Shown in pieces: positions 32,197 to 40,439 of a stretch of DNA of 64,000 nt. The stretch is from Bin5 sp965200685 (lineage in GTDB: Bacteria > Chloroflexota > Anaerolineae > Caldilineales > Caldilineaceae): NCBI GenBank assembly GCA_965200685.1, contig OZ241379.1:3038001-3102000 (forward strand). Direction: 5' to 3'. Position 1 is the first letter of the stretch; each line of letters opens with the position of its first letter. A program made the translations under genes and the position numbers. A model generated the notes under the pieces. It did not search any database, was not told where the DNA came from, and saw only the letters and a program-made list of their open reading frames with translations.

Positions 32197-32718
32197 CTAC
32201 GCTTGAATGTACTTGAGAAAACGGGGTGCGATGAGGAAGCGCAGCTCACTGCCATCCCAGCGTAGGTGTCGCCAGCGGACGATCTGCAGCTCAAAATGGG
32301 CCATACTTGCGGTTGGAAAGCGTAGATTCATGCTGCCGGCCGCGCCGGTACACAGGGCTGATACCAGACTGGCCATGCCGGGGTTGTGGCCGATGAGCAG
32401 GACATGATGGCTGCTGTCTGGCGTGCTCTGTAGGACTGACAGCAGCGTGGATGGGGTGGCCGCGTAGACCCGATCATTCCAATTGATGTGGTTCGTGTAG
32501 CCAATCAGCTCCGCAACCCTTTCCGCTGTCTGGCGGGTGCGTAGGGCAGGTGAGGCAACGATCCAATCCGGTGCTTTCTTCGTGGCCGTAAGTAGGTGGT
32601 ATACTCGCGACAACTGCCTGTATCCTTTCGCCGCCAGAGGGCGGTCCATATCCCGGCCAGAATCGCTGACCGGCTCGGCTTTGGCATGACGTAAAATCGT
32701 TAGAAATCGAGGATACAT
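32197..32718 (-). CDS. sixA: SixA-like histidine phosphatase
   Basis: A 173-residue member of the histidine phosphatase superfamily. The catalytic RHG-type motif is LTILRHAKAEP near 7-17. VASPALRTRQTAE near 54 and LLIGHNPGMASLV near 106 provide the other catalytic Arg and His. SixA removes phosphate from phosphohistidine of signalling or PTS proteins. It begins the operon sixA-moxR-DUF58 and has its own promoter 39-68 bases upstream. Confidence 0.87.
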   Translation of the reverse strand: MYPRFLTILRHAKAEPVSDSGRDMDRPLAAKGYRQLSRVYHLLTATKKAPDWIVASPALRTRQTAERVAELIGYTNHINWNDRVYAATPSTLLSVLQSTPDSSHHVLLIGHNPGMASLVSALCTGAAGSMNLRFPTASMAHFELQIVRWRHLRWDGSELRFLIAPRFLKYIQA

Positions 32719-32756
32719 CGGGACATCTCCTTCACTTGTAGGCAGGAACGCTAGAT

Positions 32757-32786
32757 AGTATAAGCGGGAATGCCCTTACAAGTCAA
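32757..32786 (-). promoter_or_regulatory. Promoter for sixA-moxR-DUF58
   Basis: On the minus strand TTGACT (32786-32781), an 18-base spacer and TATACT (32762-32757). The predicted start leaves a leader of about 30 bases. Confidence 0.65.
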
Positions 32787-32831
32787 ACGTCTTGTCTGAT
32801 CCCGCGAGCAGGAAGCAGCGAAAGGTGGCAT

Positions 32832-32861
32832 TTTACAGCATTGATTCAATGTTGATACACT
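32832..32861 (+). promoter_or_regulatory. Promoter for the ketopantoate-reductase-like gene
   Basis: TTTACA (32832-32837), an 18-base spacer and TACACT (32856-32861), about 60 bases before the ATG at 32924. Confidence 0.4.
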
Positions 32862-32923
32862 GTGGCTGTTCAATCCGACCAAAACCTGCTCATTGTCAAG
32901 AGCGAATCAGCAAGGAGTTTGGC

Positions 32924-33862
32924 ATGTTCGACTGGAAACCGACCATTGCAATCATCGGTGCCGGCGCGATGGGATCTGTGTTCGGGGGCCTGCTGGCGGA
33001 AGGTGGCCTAGATGTGACCCTGATCGATGTGTGGCAGGAGCACGTGGACTGTATCAAGCGGGATGGCCTCATGATGGTAGGCTATGGTGGCACCCGCTAC
33101 ATTACGGTCGGCGCGACGACCGATCCACGGCAACTGGCAGCGGTGGATGTGGTCTTTGTACAGTGCAAAGCTCCTTACACGCGTCAAGCTGTCGGGCAGG
33201 CCTTGAACCTCTTTGGGGAGGACACGGTTGCCATCAGCTTTCAGAATGGATTGGGCAATGAGGAAACTATCGCTGAAATCATCGGCATAGAGCGGGTGTT
33301 GGGCGGAGTGACGGCCCAGGGGGCCAGTGTTGAGGGGCCGGGCATTGTACGCAACTACAGTGATCTGCCCTCTCATATCGGCGAGATGATGGGTGTTGTG
33401 AGCACCCGGACCCAGCGCATCGCGGCCGCGTTGACTGCCGCGGGCCTGCACACCTCAGCTTCGTCCAACATTCGTTACGACATCTGGAAAAAGCTGCTGG
33501 CGAACATCGCGCTCAGTCCGACCTGCGCGGTCGCCAACCTGACGATTAAAGAGGTTTTCGCCATTCCGGAGCTGAAAGAGATCGCATTTGAGGCACTGGA
33601 CGAAGCCGCGGCCGTGGCCCGGCGCGAAGGCCTGGAGCTGGACGTGGCTGAGACCCGCGAAGTGATCGGCCAGATCGCCGGTCCCACCGGGACCGGCGAC
33701 AACAAATCCAGTTTGTGCGTAGACATTCTCAACCGCCGGCCATCGGAGATCGATGCCATTAATGGCGCGATAGTACGCCTAGGCAAGAAACATGGCATCC
33801 CGACACCGGTCAACAAGACATTGGTGGCCGCGGTGAAAGGGCTAGAAAGCCACTATTTGTAG
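32924..33862 (+). CDS. panE: 2-dehydropantoate 2-reductase family protein
   Basis: A 312-residue ApbA/PanE oxidoreductase. The ATG at 32924 is fixed by AAGGAG at 32912-32917. The NAD(P) loop IAIIGAGAMGSVFGG is at residues 8-22, FVQCKAPYTRQA near 80 and FQNGLGNEE near 106, which is the family's QNG motif. The catalytic lysine is in IRYDIWKKLLANIALSP near 185. The C-terminal domain contains KSSLCVDILNRRPSEIDAIN, the substrate-binding helix with R.TEID-like pattern. It is expected to reduce ketopantoate in pantothenate and CoA synthesis; paralogues acting on other 2-keto acids exist. Confidence 0.87.
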   Translation: MFDWKPTIAIIGAGAMGSVFGGLLAEGGLDVTLIDVWQEHVDCIKRDGLMMVGYGGTRYITVGATTDPRQLAAVDVVFVQCKAPYTRQAVGQALNLFGEDTVAISFQNGLGNEETIAEIIGIERVLGGVTAQGASVEGPGIVRNYSDLPSHIGEMMGVVSTRTQRIAAALTAAGLHTSASSNIRYDIWKKLLANIALSPTCAVANLTIKEVFAIPELKEIAFEALDEAAAVARREGLELDVAETREVIGQIAGPTGTGDNKSSLCVDILNRRPSEIDAINGAIVRLGKKHGIPTPVNKTLVAAVKGLESHYL

Positions 33863-33924
33863 TGGCGAGATAAAGTCATCTCTGCGGCTGATTTCGCCGC
33901 TCACGATACTGTAAAGGAATTCCC

Positions 33925-34926
33925 ATGAATCCGAGTTCAGCTGCCGTTACCTCAATTGCCAATGCACTGCCGCCCCGGCCTACATTTGCCGATGTCTTGC
34001 AAGCCCATACAGTTGTGCGCCGTTATCTGGCACCCACCCCTCTCTACAACTACCCGGCCTTGGACGCGGCTCTGGGCGCGGAAGTGTGGCTGAAACATGA
34101 GAACTACCAGCCCATCGGCGCGTTCAAAGTGCGGGGTGGCATCAATTTCATGGCTCAACTCGCCAAACAACAGACCCAAGGCGTCGTGACAGCCTCCACC
34201 GGCAATCATGGCCAATCGTTAGCCTACGCGGCGCGGCTCTTCCATGTGAAAGCAGTGATTATTGTGCCGGAGAACGTCAATCCAGTGAAGCTGGAAGCTA
34301 TGCGGGCCAACGGGGCTGATGTGCGCTTGTTGGGAGCCGAGTTTGAGGAGGCCAAGCAGAATGGCCAGCGGATCGCGGCCGAAGAAGGGCTGCGCTTTGT
34401 CTCTTCAGGCGACGAACCCGCGCTGATCGCTGGTGTCGCCACTCACACATTGGAAGTATTGCAGGAGCAGCCTGACATTGAGGCAGTGATCGTTCCGGTC
34501 GGCGGAGGGAGCGGTGCGGCCGGCGCGTCCCTGGTCGCCAAAACAGTCAACCCGCAAATCCGCACGATTGCCGTCTGTGCTGCATCCTCACCGTCCCCGT
34601 TTCTCACTTGGCGAGAGCGGGCCTGGCGGGCGGCCCCCAATCGTTCAGCCGCCGAAGGCCTGGCCACTGGAGCCCCCTTTCTGCTGCCCCAATCGCTCCT
34701 ATGGGACCTGCTGGACGATTTCCTAACAGTCTCCGATGCGGAGATGTTCAGGGCTATCCGGATCCTCTTGGAAAAGGCCAAAACCTTAGCGGAACCGGCT
34801 GGTGCCTCACCCTTGGCTGCGTTCCTGCGTATGCAGGAGGAACTGGCCGGCAAGAAAGTGGCCCTGATCCTCAGCGGTGGCAACATTTCACCGCAGCAGT
34901 TGCAGGCAGTGTTGGAGGCAGAGTGA
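33925..34926 (+). CDS. Threonine/serine dehydratase-like PLP enzyme
   Basis: A 333-residue fold-type II PLP enzyme. The Schiff-base lysine is in NYQPIGAFKVRGG near 60, the substrate loop is TASTGNHGQSLAYAA near 91, and the glycine-rich phosphate loop is VPVGGGSGAAGAS near 193. There is no C-terminal ACT domain, as in catabolic or single-domain dehydratases. It should deaminate threonine to 2-oxobutyrate (or serine to pyruvate); serine racemase activity is an alternative. An AAGGA precedes the ATG. It ends convergently with the efflux operon, 38 bases apart. Confidence 0.9.
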   Translation: MNPSSAAVTSIANALPPRPTFADVLQAHTVVRRYLAPTPLYNYPALDAALGAEVWLKHENYQPIGAFKVRGGINFMAQLAKQQTQGVVTASTGNHGQSLAYAARLFHVKAVIIVPENVNPVKLEAMRANGADVRLLGAEFEEAKQNGQRIAAEEGLRFVSSGDEPALIAGVATHTLEVLQEQPDIEAVIVPVGGGSGAAGASLVAKTVNPQIRTIAVCAASSPSPFLTWRERAWRAAPNRSAAEGLATGAPFLLPQSLLWDLLDDFLTVSDAEMFRAIRILLEKAKTLAEPAGASPLAAFLRMQEELAGKKVALILSGGNISPQQLQAVLEAE

Positions 34927-34963
34927 CGGAGATTGGTAGAGGACCGAAAACCGCTGGCAGCAG

Positions 34964-35824
34964 TTACTCGTCAGGCGTCCCATTGGTGTTGCCCTCGTTA
35001 TATGCCAGCAGAAGGCGTCGTAGCGCGGCCAGGTCTTCCTCATTTTCCATATGTGTTCTGGCGCGAGTCGGTTGTTCCCCCAACAGAGCTTGTCCGAACT
35101 GACTTTGGGCGAACATCCGCAAATCCTCTTCTAGGGGGTCGGCGATGCGGTGGTCGTCCACGATGTAGCCATCTTGCATGCGAAGGATCCGCCGGGTTGC
35201 CTGCGCGACCCGGCGGTCATGTGTGACCACAATGATGGATGTTTTTTGATTGCGGTTCAGGCTGTTGAGCAGCGCGAGGATCTCTTCGCTGCTCTGGCTA
35301 TCCAATGCACCGCTCGGCTCATCCGCCAGAATCAGGGCTGGGTCATTGGCCAATGCACGGGCAATCGCCACTCTCTGCCGCTGGCCGCCGGACAGTTGAT
35401 TGGGCAGATGGCCGCCCCGATCGCCCAACCCTACCAGCTCCAACAGATGGAATGCCCGCTCTTTGCGCTGCGGGCGGCTGTACTTCTGTCCCTGCATCGG
35501 GACTTCTACATTTTCCTGGGCGGTCAGGGTCGGCAGAAGATTGTGTAGCTGGAAAACGAAGCCCACAGTCTGGGCCCGGAAGCGGTCCACATTTTTCAGC
35601 CTGGACAGGTCTTCTCCGGCCACCCACACTTGGCCTGTGGTCGGCTGGTCTAGCGCGCCTAGCATGTTGAGTAGTGTACTCTTTCCGCAGCCGCTGGGCC
35701 CCATCACCGCGACAAATTCACCGCTCTGCACTTCGACTGTAAGACCGTCAAGCGCATGCACAGCCATCTCGCCACTACCGTAGATTTTTGTCAGGTTTTC
35801 CGTGCGAATGATCGGCTCGCTCAT
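34964..35824 (-). CDS. ABC transporter ATPase (MacB/LolD type)
   Basis: A 286-residue ABC ATPase of the MacB/LolD clade. Walker A MGPSGCGKSTLLNMLG is near 40, Q-loop FVFQLHNLLPTL near 93, signature LSGGQRQRVAIARAL near 145, Walker B ALILADEPSGALDS near 165 and the switch VTHDRR near 203. The last 50 residues form an unusual charged extension. It is the third gene of a regulator-permease-adaptor-ATPase series on the minus strand and presumably powers the permease at 37299. Confidence 0.93.
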   Translation of the reverse strand: MSEPIIRTENLTKIYGSGEMAVHALDGLTVEVQSGEFVAVMGPSGCGKSTLLNMLGALDQPTTGQVWVAGEDLSRLKNVDRFRAQTVGFVFQLHNLLPTLTAQENVEVPMQGQKYSRPQRKERAFHLLELVGLGDRGGHLPNQLSGGQRQRVAIARALANDPALILADEPSGALDSQSSEEILALLNSLNRNQKTSIIVVTHDRRVAQATRRILRMQDGYIVDDHRIADPLEEDLRMFAQSQFGQALLGEQPTRARTHMENEEDLAALRRLLLAYNEGNTNGTPDE

Positions 35825-35875
35825 CGGAAGTCGTCTAGTATGGCTATTGATTGCGGAATGCGTACTGCAATCGGC

Positions 35876-37225
35876 CTATTGTGGGGGCGTCACCAGAATA
35901 TTTACGAACGCGGTCATGCCCCATCGTAGGCTTTCGTCCAGGGCCGGCACGTCCACATGTACGGTAAAGTTGGTGCTGCCCTGGGCGGTGGTGCTGACCG
36001 GCGCAATGTACGTGATGACGCCCTTGAAGATGCGGTCCGGCGAGGAGTCGAAGGTGACTTCGACAGTCTGGCCGGTCTGCAGATGGACTACATCCGTTTC
36101 CCGCAAGTCGGTCGTCTCCACGTGCATTTTTTGCGTATCACCGAGCAGCACTAAGGTCTGTCCGATGGATGCTAGTTCGCCACTGCGAATGGAAACGGCC
36201 CCTACCTGGCCAGCGAAAGGGGCGACGATCTGACCCTGGCGCACTTGGGCCTGGGCGCTGGCAAGTTGTGCCTTTGCGGCTGCGATGCGGGCTTCGGAAA
36301 CCGCGATATCTTCGGCCGATGCGCCTTCCTTGTGTTTGCGTACATGTGCTTCCGCGCTGGCCAGCGCAGCTTGCGCCGATTGAATGCCGGCCTCTGCGGC
36401 TGGGATCCGGCTCTCCGCTACGGCTACACGCGATTGGGCTTCCTGAATCCGGGCCCGGGCCACGGCCAACTGCTGCTCGGTGGCTCCTTGGGTAGCTACC
36501 GCGAATTCTGCTTGGGCTGCCTCTAGGGATTCTGTGGCCTGTTGGAGTTGTAGGGCCTCGGGACGGGAAGATGCTAAGGATTCTCCTCGCACTGCATTGT
36601 AGGCGGCCTGTGCATGGTTTACGGCGGCCTGCGCGATATCGACGCGGGCCGCGGCCGCGGCCCGCTCTGCCGGGGTGGGGCCGCTCGCCAGTTCATTGTA
36701 CTGCTCCTGCGCGATCAACAGCTCGACTTCGGCCAGCTCAATGGCCTTCTGAGCCTCCAGCAGCTGGCCTGCGGCCAGGGCCACCTGTGCTTCAGCGGTC
36801 GCTACATTGGCTTCTGCGGCCGCAATCTCGGCCTCACTGGACCCAGCGAGTAGTTTGGCGTGGGCTGCTTCTGCTTCTGCTACAGTCGCGGCAGAGATTT
36901 CCACTGCGCTCGTAGCTGTCGGGTTATTCAGTTGCAAGAGAACTGTGCCGCTCTCAACCCAATCGCCCTCTTTCACATGCAAGGCTTCTACACTGCCGCC
37001 CTGCATCGGGGCCAAATTGGCCCAGACAGTAGGCACCAGCCTACCGGATGCCCATATCACTGTCCCCAGATCCTCAGCCTCAGTCTCCGCAGTTTCAGTC
37101 TCGGTTGTCTGTTGTTGACCGAGGTCGGAGCCGGTAGTTAGCAATGGGTCGACGAATCTCACATATGCCCAGCCACCCACGGCCAGGGCTACAATCACAC
37201 AGAGGGCAATCAGTACCTGTCGCAT
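35876..37225 (-). CDS. Efflux adaptor (HlyD/MacA-type membrane fusion protein)
   Basis: A 449-residue adaptor. An N-terminal membrane anchor is at about 4-22 (VLIALCVIVALAVGGWAYV). The barrel-sandwich half GSVEALHVKEGDWVESG is near 77. A long Ala/Glu/Gln-rich coiled coil follows at about 110-330 with repeated AEA..A heptads. The second lipoyl half (IVAPFAGQVGAVSIRSGEL) is near 340, then a beta-barrel. Such proteins bridge an inner-membrane ABC permease to the outside; in MacAB systems they stimulate the ATPase. GGAGG precedes the ATG. Confidence 0.9.
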   Translation of the reverse strand: MRQVLIALCVIVALAVGGWAYVRFVDPLLTTGSDLGQQQTTETETAETEAEDLGTVIWASGRLVPTVWANLAPMQGGSVEALHVKEGDWVESGTVLLQLNNPTATSAVEISAATVAEAEAAHAKLLAGSSEAEIAAAEANVATAEAQVALAAGQLLEAQKAIELAEVELLIAQEQYNELASGPTPAERAAAAARVDIAQAAVNHAQAAYNAVRGESLASSRPEALQLQQATESLEAAQAEFAVATQGATEQQLAVARARIQEAQSRVAVAESRIPAAEAGIQSAQAALASAEAHVRKHKEGASAEDIAVSEARIAAAKAQLASAQAQVRQGQIVAPFAGQVGAVSIRSGELASIGQTLVLLGDTQKMHVETTDLRETDVVHLQTGQTVEVTFDSSPDRIFKGVITYIAPVSTTAQGSTNFTVHVDVPALDESLRWGMTAFVNILVTPPQ

Positions 37226-37298
37226 AGTTCACACCTCCATATCAAGCCCATGCAGTTCCTTTGCTGGATCCGCGTTTGTTGGGCAGATAGACAGTCCT

Positions 37299-39533
37299 CT
37301 ACTCATAGCGCAGGGCTTCCACCGGTTGCAGGCGGCTGGCCCGCCAGGCCGGGTAAAACCCGCCCAATAGCCCCAGGAGTAGGGTGAAGGATAGGGTGGT
37401 AGCGAACGTGGTCGGCTCCCAGATGGGGCGTAAGATCCTGCCGACCATGGGAATGGCGGCCACACCATTCAGAAGCAGGACACCGCCGAGGGAGCCGAGG
37501 AGGGCGGATAGCAGACACAGGAGCAGACTTTCCTGCATAATTTGCGACAAAATCCGCTTCCCCGGCCAGCCCAGGGCCCGCAATGTGCCGATCTCCCGGG
37601 TGCGTTCATAGATGGACATAATCATGGTGTTGGCCACGACGATCCCGCCTACGACCAGGGCGAGCATGCCGATGGCCCCGGCCATGGCCTGCATATTGGC
37701 GATATCATTGGTGTTCTGGGCAAATTCACTGCTGATGCTGGCCCGCACCTTTGGGAAACGCCGGTTGATCGCTTCTTGTACCGGCTCTGCTAGCGAGGGG
37801 TCCTTGACATCGACAAATAGAAAACTGACATTGCGTGGGCGATTCAACAGCCGTTGGGATTCCCGCATTGCCAAAATTCCGCCGCCATCTTCCCAAACGA
37901 CACCGGTCTCATAGATGCCGACAATCTTGTAGCGGTTGTTGTAAAGGGTCAGGGTGTCGTTTACGCCTAAATCGTAAGATTCGGACGCTTTGCTGCCGAT
38001 AACGATCTCATTGGGCCGTTGCATCCGTCGCCCTGCTATCAGTGTGTAATGATCCATGGCCGTGCTGTTGGGATCCAGCCCAAGAGTGATAAATAGGGGC
38101 ATTTCCGCTGTCATCACAATCCCCAAGATCATGGGGCTGACTGCTTTCACATGGGGCATGGCCTGAATCTGGCGCACGACCTGTTCATCAATACTGCTCA
38201 GGTTCATATCCGGTACGTCCCGCTGCATGACGGTGAGATTGCCAGGGCTGCCACTGCCGGCCAGCGTGTTCAATTGGCCGACCATGCCAGCGGTGAGCCC
38301 ACCTAACATCACAAGCGTAGCTACACCGATGCCGATGCCGGCCGCGGCCAGAAGGGTGCGGTTACGCCGCCGCCACAGGTTACGAAAGCTCTGGCTGCCG
38401 ACCCGACTCAACAGCCCTGTAGAGGCATCTGAGGCTGTGCCACCTTCATAGGAAAGAGCCTCTACAGGCCGTAGGCCCGCGGCCCGCCACGCGGGGTAGA
38501 CGCCGCCCACCAGGCCCAAAATGATCGCTGTCAACATCCCCTGCATAAAAATGGCCGGTGTAAACACGCCGGCCAGGATACCTCCCATGCCGGGCACTGT
38601 GCTTGCCAGCCTCGCCAGAGCGACCCCCAAGAAAATGCCAAGGGTCCCGCCAGCCACACTGAGGACCACAGATTCGCCTAAGATCATCCACAGGACCCGC
38701 CAACGCCCCCAGCCCAGTGCTCGCAGAGTACCGATCTCCCGGGTGCGTTCCAGTACACTCATCACCATTGCGTTCATCATGCCCAGCCCACCGATGAATA
38801 TGGCGATGGCGGCGATGCCCCAAGCGAATCCCCGCAAAATCTGATCGTACTGCTGGTTGCCATCCTGTTCACTGGTCTTGCTGACCTGCAAGTCCAATTC
38901 CAGGGATTCAATACGTTCAACTACCACATCCGCATCAGCACCTCGCCGCAGGCCAATCTCATAGAGACTGACTTTGCGCTCGAACTGTGCGATGGTTTGT
39001 GCATCCTCCAGCAGCAGCACCCCGCCAGATTCTTCCAGCCCCTGGCCGGTCTCATAGATACCGACGACTCGATAGGGCTTTCCATAGAGGCGTAGGTTGT
39101 CGCCAATGGAGGTAGCGGTCGATTCGGTCGCCCGCCGGCCAATAATCATCTGCCCCGGCCCACTGACCGGTTTCCCTTCAACGATGCGGTAATGGTCCAT
39201 GGCCGTGCTGCCGGCCTCATAGCCGAAGACGAGGAAAAAGGGTAGGTCTTCCGTCGCAATCCAGGTATAGATGCCCGGCTCCACCCGGATCACATCGGGA
39301 ATAGCCTGCAAACGCTCGCCGATCGTTTCGTCTAGGTTGCTCAGTACGGGGTCGACCGAGTCGGCTTGGGTGATCAGTAGGTCGTTGTTGCCCCCGCCAA
39401 CCACCGTGGTGTAATTGCTGGAAAGCCCCTCTGCAATCGACCCGAGGGCAACCACCGCGGCCACGCCGATAGCGATTCCAAGAAGGGTCAGGCTGTTGCG
39501 GGTCGAACGCCGTATTAGATTTTTGAATACCAT
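37299..39533 (-). CDS. Fused double MacB/FtsX-type ABC permease
   Basis: A 744-residue permease made of two consecutive MacB-like units. Each has an N-terminal membrane segment, a periplasmic domain and three FtsX segments. Twin signatures prove the duplication: ERTREIGTLRALGWGRWRVL near 270 and ERTREIGTLRALGWPGKRIL near 660; STAMDHYRIVEGK near 115 and STAMDHYTLIAGR near 500. The start at 39533 (MVFKNLIRR, after AGGGGA) is preferred over the longer frame. One polypeptide could replace the usual permease homodimer. The adjacent ATPase and adaptor complete the exporter. Confidence 0.88.
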   Translation of the reverse strand: MVFKNLIRRSTRNSLTLLGIAIGVAAVVALGSIAEGLSSNYTTVVGGGNNDLLITQADSVDPVLSNLDETIGERLQAIPDVIRVEPGIYTWIATEDLPFFLVFGYEAGSTAMDHYRIVEGKPVSGPGQMIIGRRATESTATSIGDNLRLYGKPYRVVGIYETGQGLEESGGVLLLEDAQTIAQFERKVSLYEIGLRRGADADVVVERIESLELDLQVSKTSEQDGNQQYDQILRGFAWGIAAIAIFIGGLGMMNAMVMSVLERTREIGTLRALGWGRWRVLWMILGESVVLSVAGGTLGIFLGVALARLASTVPGMGGILAGVFTPAIFMQGMLTAIILGLVGGVYPAWRAAGLRPVEALSYEGGTASDASTGLLSRVGSQSFRNLWRRRNRTLLAAAGIGIGVATLVMLGGLTAGMVGQLNTLAGSGSPGNLTVMQRDVPDMNLSSIDEQVVRQIQAMPHVKAVSPMILGIVMTAEMPLFITLGLDPNSTAMDHYTLIAGRRMQRPNEIVIGSKASESYDLGVNDTLTLYNNRYKIVGIYETGVVWEDGGGILAMRESQRLLNRPRNVSFLFVDVKDPSLAEPVQEAINRRFPKVRASISSEFAQNTNDIANMQAMAGAIGMLALVVGGIVVANTMIMSIYERTREIGTLRALGWPGKRILSQIMQESLLLCLLSALLGSLGGVLLLNGVAAIPMVGRILRPIWEPTTFATTLSFTLLLGLLGGFYPAWRASRLQPVEALRYE

Positions 39534-39644
39534 GGGAGATCCCCTATCAACTACGTAGGACGCGTAGTGCTCCATCAAGTGCCGATTGACTGACACTCCG
39601 CTGCCAAGAGACGGATAGAATCACATCAGTGGCATCACTGGGGT

Positions 39645-40340
39645 CTACTCGTCTAGCAGCGGCACGACTTGCAGAAGGTCCGCCATATCGTAAGCTAAGG
39701 CATGGGCCTCTCCATTCACTTCCACCAGCACAGGCCCATCAAAGGGAGCCTGTTGCCGCAGGAGTACCTCCACGTTCAGATGCAGACCGAGCTGGCCGAG
39801 ATAGGCCAGGCGTTCGGTGTCTTGGCTCAACACCCGCACCAGTCTGTAGGTGTGACCGACTTCGGCTTTGGAAAGGGGGCTACCGGGCGTGTGGCCGATC
39901 TCGCCATCTTTGGATGGGATCGGATCCCCATGGGGATCTACCTGTGGATGGCCCAGGGACGCGGCAATAGCATCCTCTAATGCCTCGCTGATCACGTGTT
40001 CCAGACGTTCAGCCTCTTCATGGACATGTTCCCAAGGTATATCCAATGTTTTGTGCAGAAAAAGCTCCAGCAGCCGGTGATGCCGTAAGATTTCTAGCGC
40101 GACCCGTTGGCCGGTTTCCGTGAGCAGTACGCCCTGATACGGCTTGTAATCCACCAATCCCATTTGCGCCAATTTTTTCACCATATTGGTGGCCGACGCC
40201 GGCGTCAAGCGCATGTATTCGGAAAGGACTGAGTTTGTGACCTGTTCCCCTTGGGTTTCTAGAAGGTAGATCGCCTTCAGATAGTCCTCATGAGCAGGGG
40301 ATAGGGGGTTGTTGATTTGGGAATTAAAATTTTTAAGCAT
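39645..40340 (-). CDS. DtxR/MntR-family metal-dependent regulator
   Basis: A 231-residue regulator. The N-terminal winged helix is at about 10-70 (LSPAHEDYLKAIYLLETQ, then LTPASATNMVKKLAQMGLV as recognition helix). The dimerisation and metal-binding domain spans about 75-145, with HHRLLELFLHKTLDIPWEHVHEEA and the HVISEALEDAI ligand region. A FeoA/SH3-like C-terminal domain lies at about 165-231. Such proteins repress metal uptake genes when Fe2+ or Mn2+ is bound. The ATG at 40340 coincides with the predicted transcription start and lies in a palindrome, suggesting a leaderless, autoregulated mRNA. Position suggests it may also control the downstream efflux genes. Confidence 0.88.
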   Translation of the reverse strand: MLKNFNSQINNPLSPAHEDYLKAIYLLETQGEQVTNSVLSEYMRLTPASATNMVKKLAQMGLVDYKPYQGVLLTETGQRVALEILRHHRLLELFLHKTLDIPWEHVHEEAERLEHVISEALEDAIAASLGHPQVDPHGDPIPSKDGEIGHTPGSPLSKAEVGHTYRLVRVLSQDTERLAYLGQLGLHLNVEVLLRQQAPFDGPVLVEVNGEAHALAYDMADLLQVVPLLDE

Positions 40341-40347
40341 ACCTAAA
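40332..40347. promoter_or_regulatory. Putative DtxR/MntR operator
   Basis: TTTAAGCATACCTAAA is an imperfect 16-bp palindrome of the TTTAGGT/ACCTAAA type bound by DtxR-family repressors. It overlaps the -10 end, the predicted start site and the ATG of the regulator gene. Confidence 0.5.
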
Positions 40348-40375
40348 TATATAATGCCCAATCAGATTCTGTCAA
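40346..40375 (-). promoter_or_regulatory. Promoter of the DtxR-type regulator
   Basis: On the minus strand a perfect TTGACA (40375-40370) is followed after 18 bases by TATATT (40351-40346); a 16-base spacing gives TATATA. The start would fall on or beside the ATG. Confidence 0.65.
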
Positions 40376-40439
40376 GTGGCAACCGAACGACTGGTTTGTC
40401 GGGGAGGGGCGACGGGTTGGCAATTTTGCCGTCCACCGG

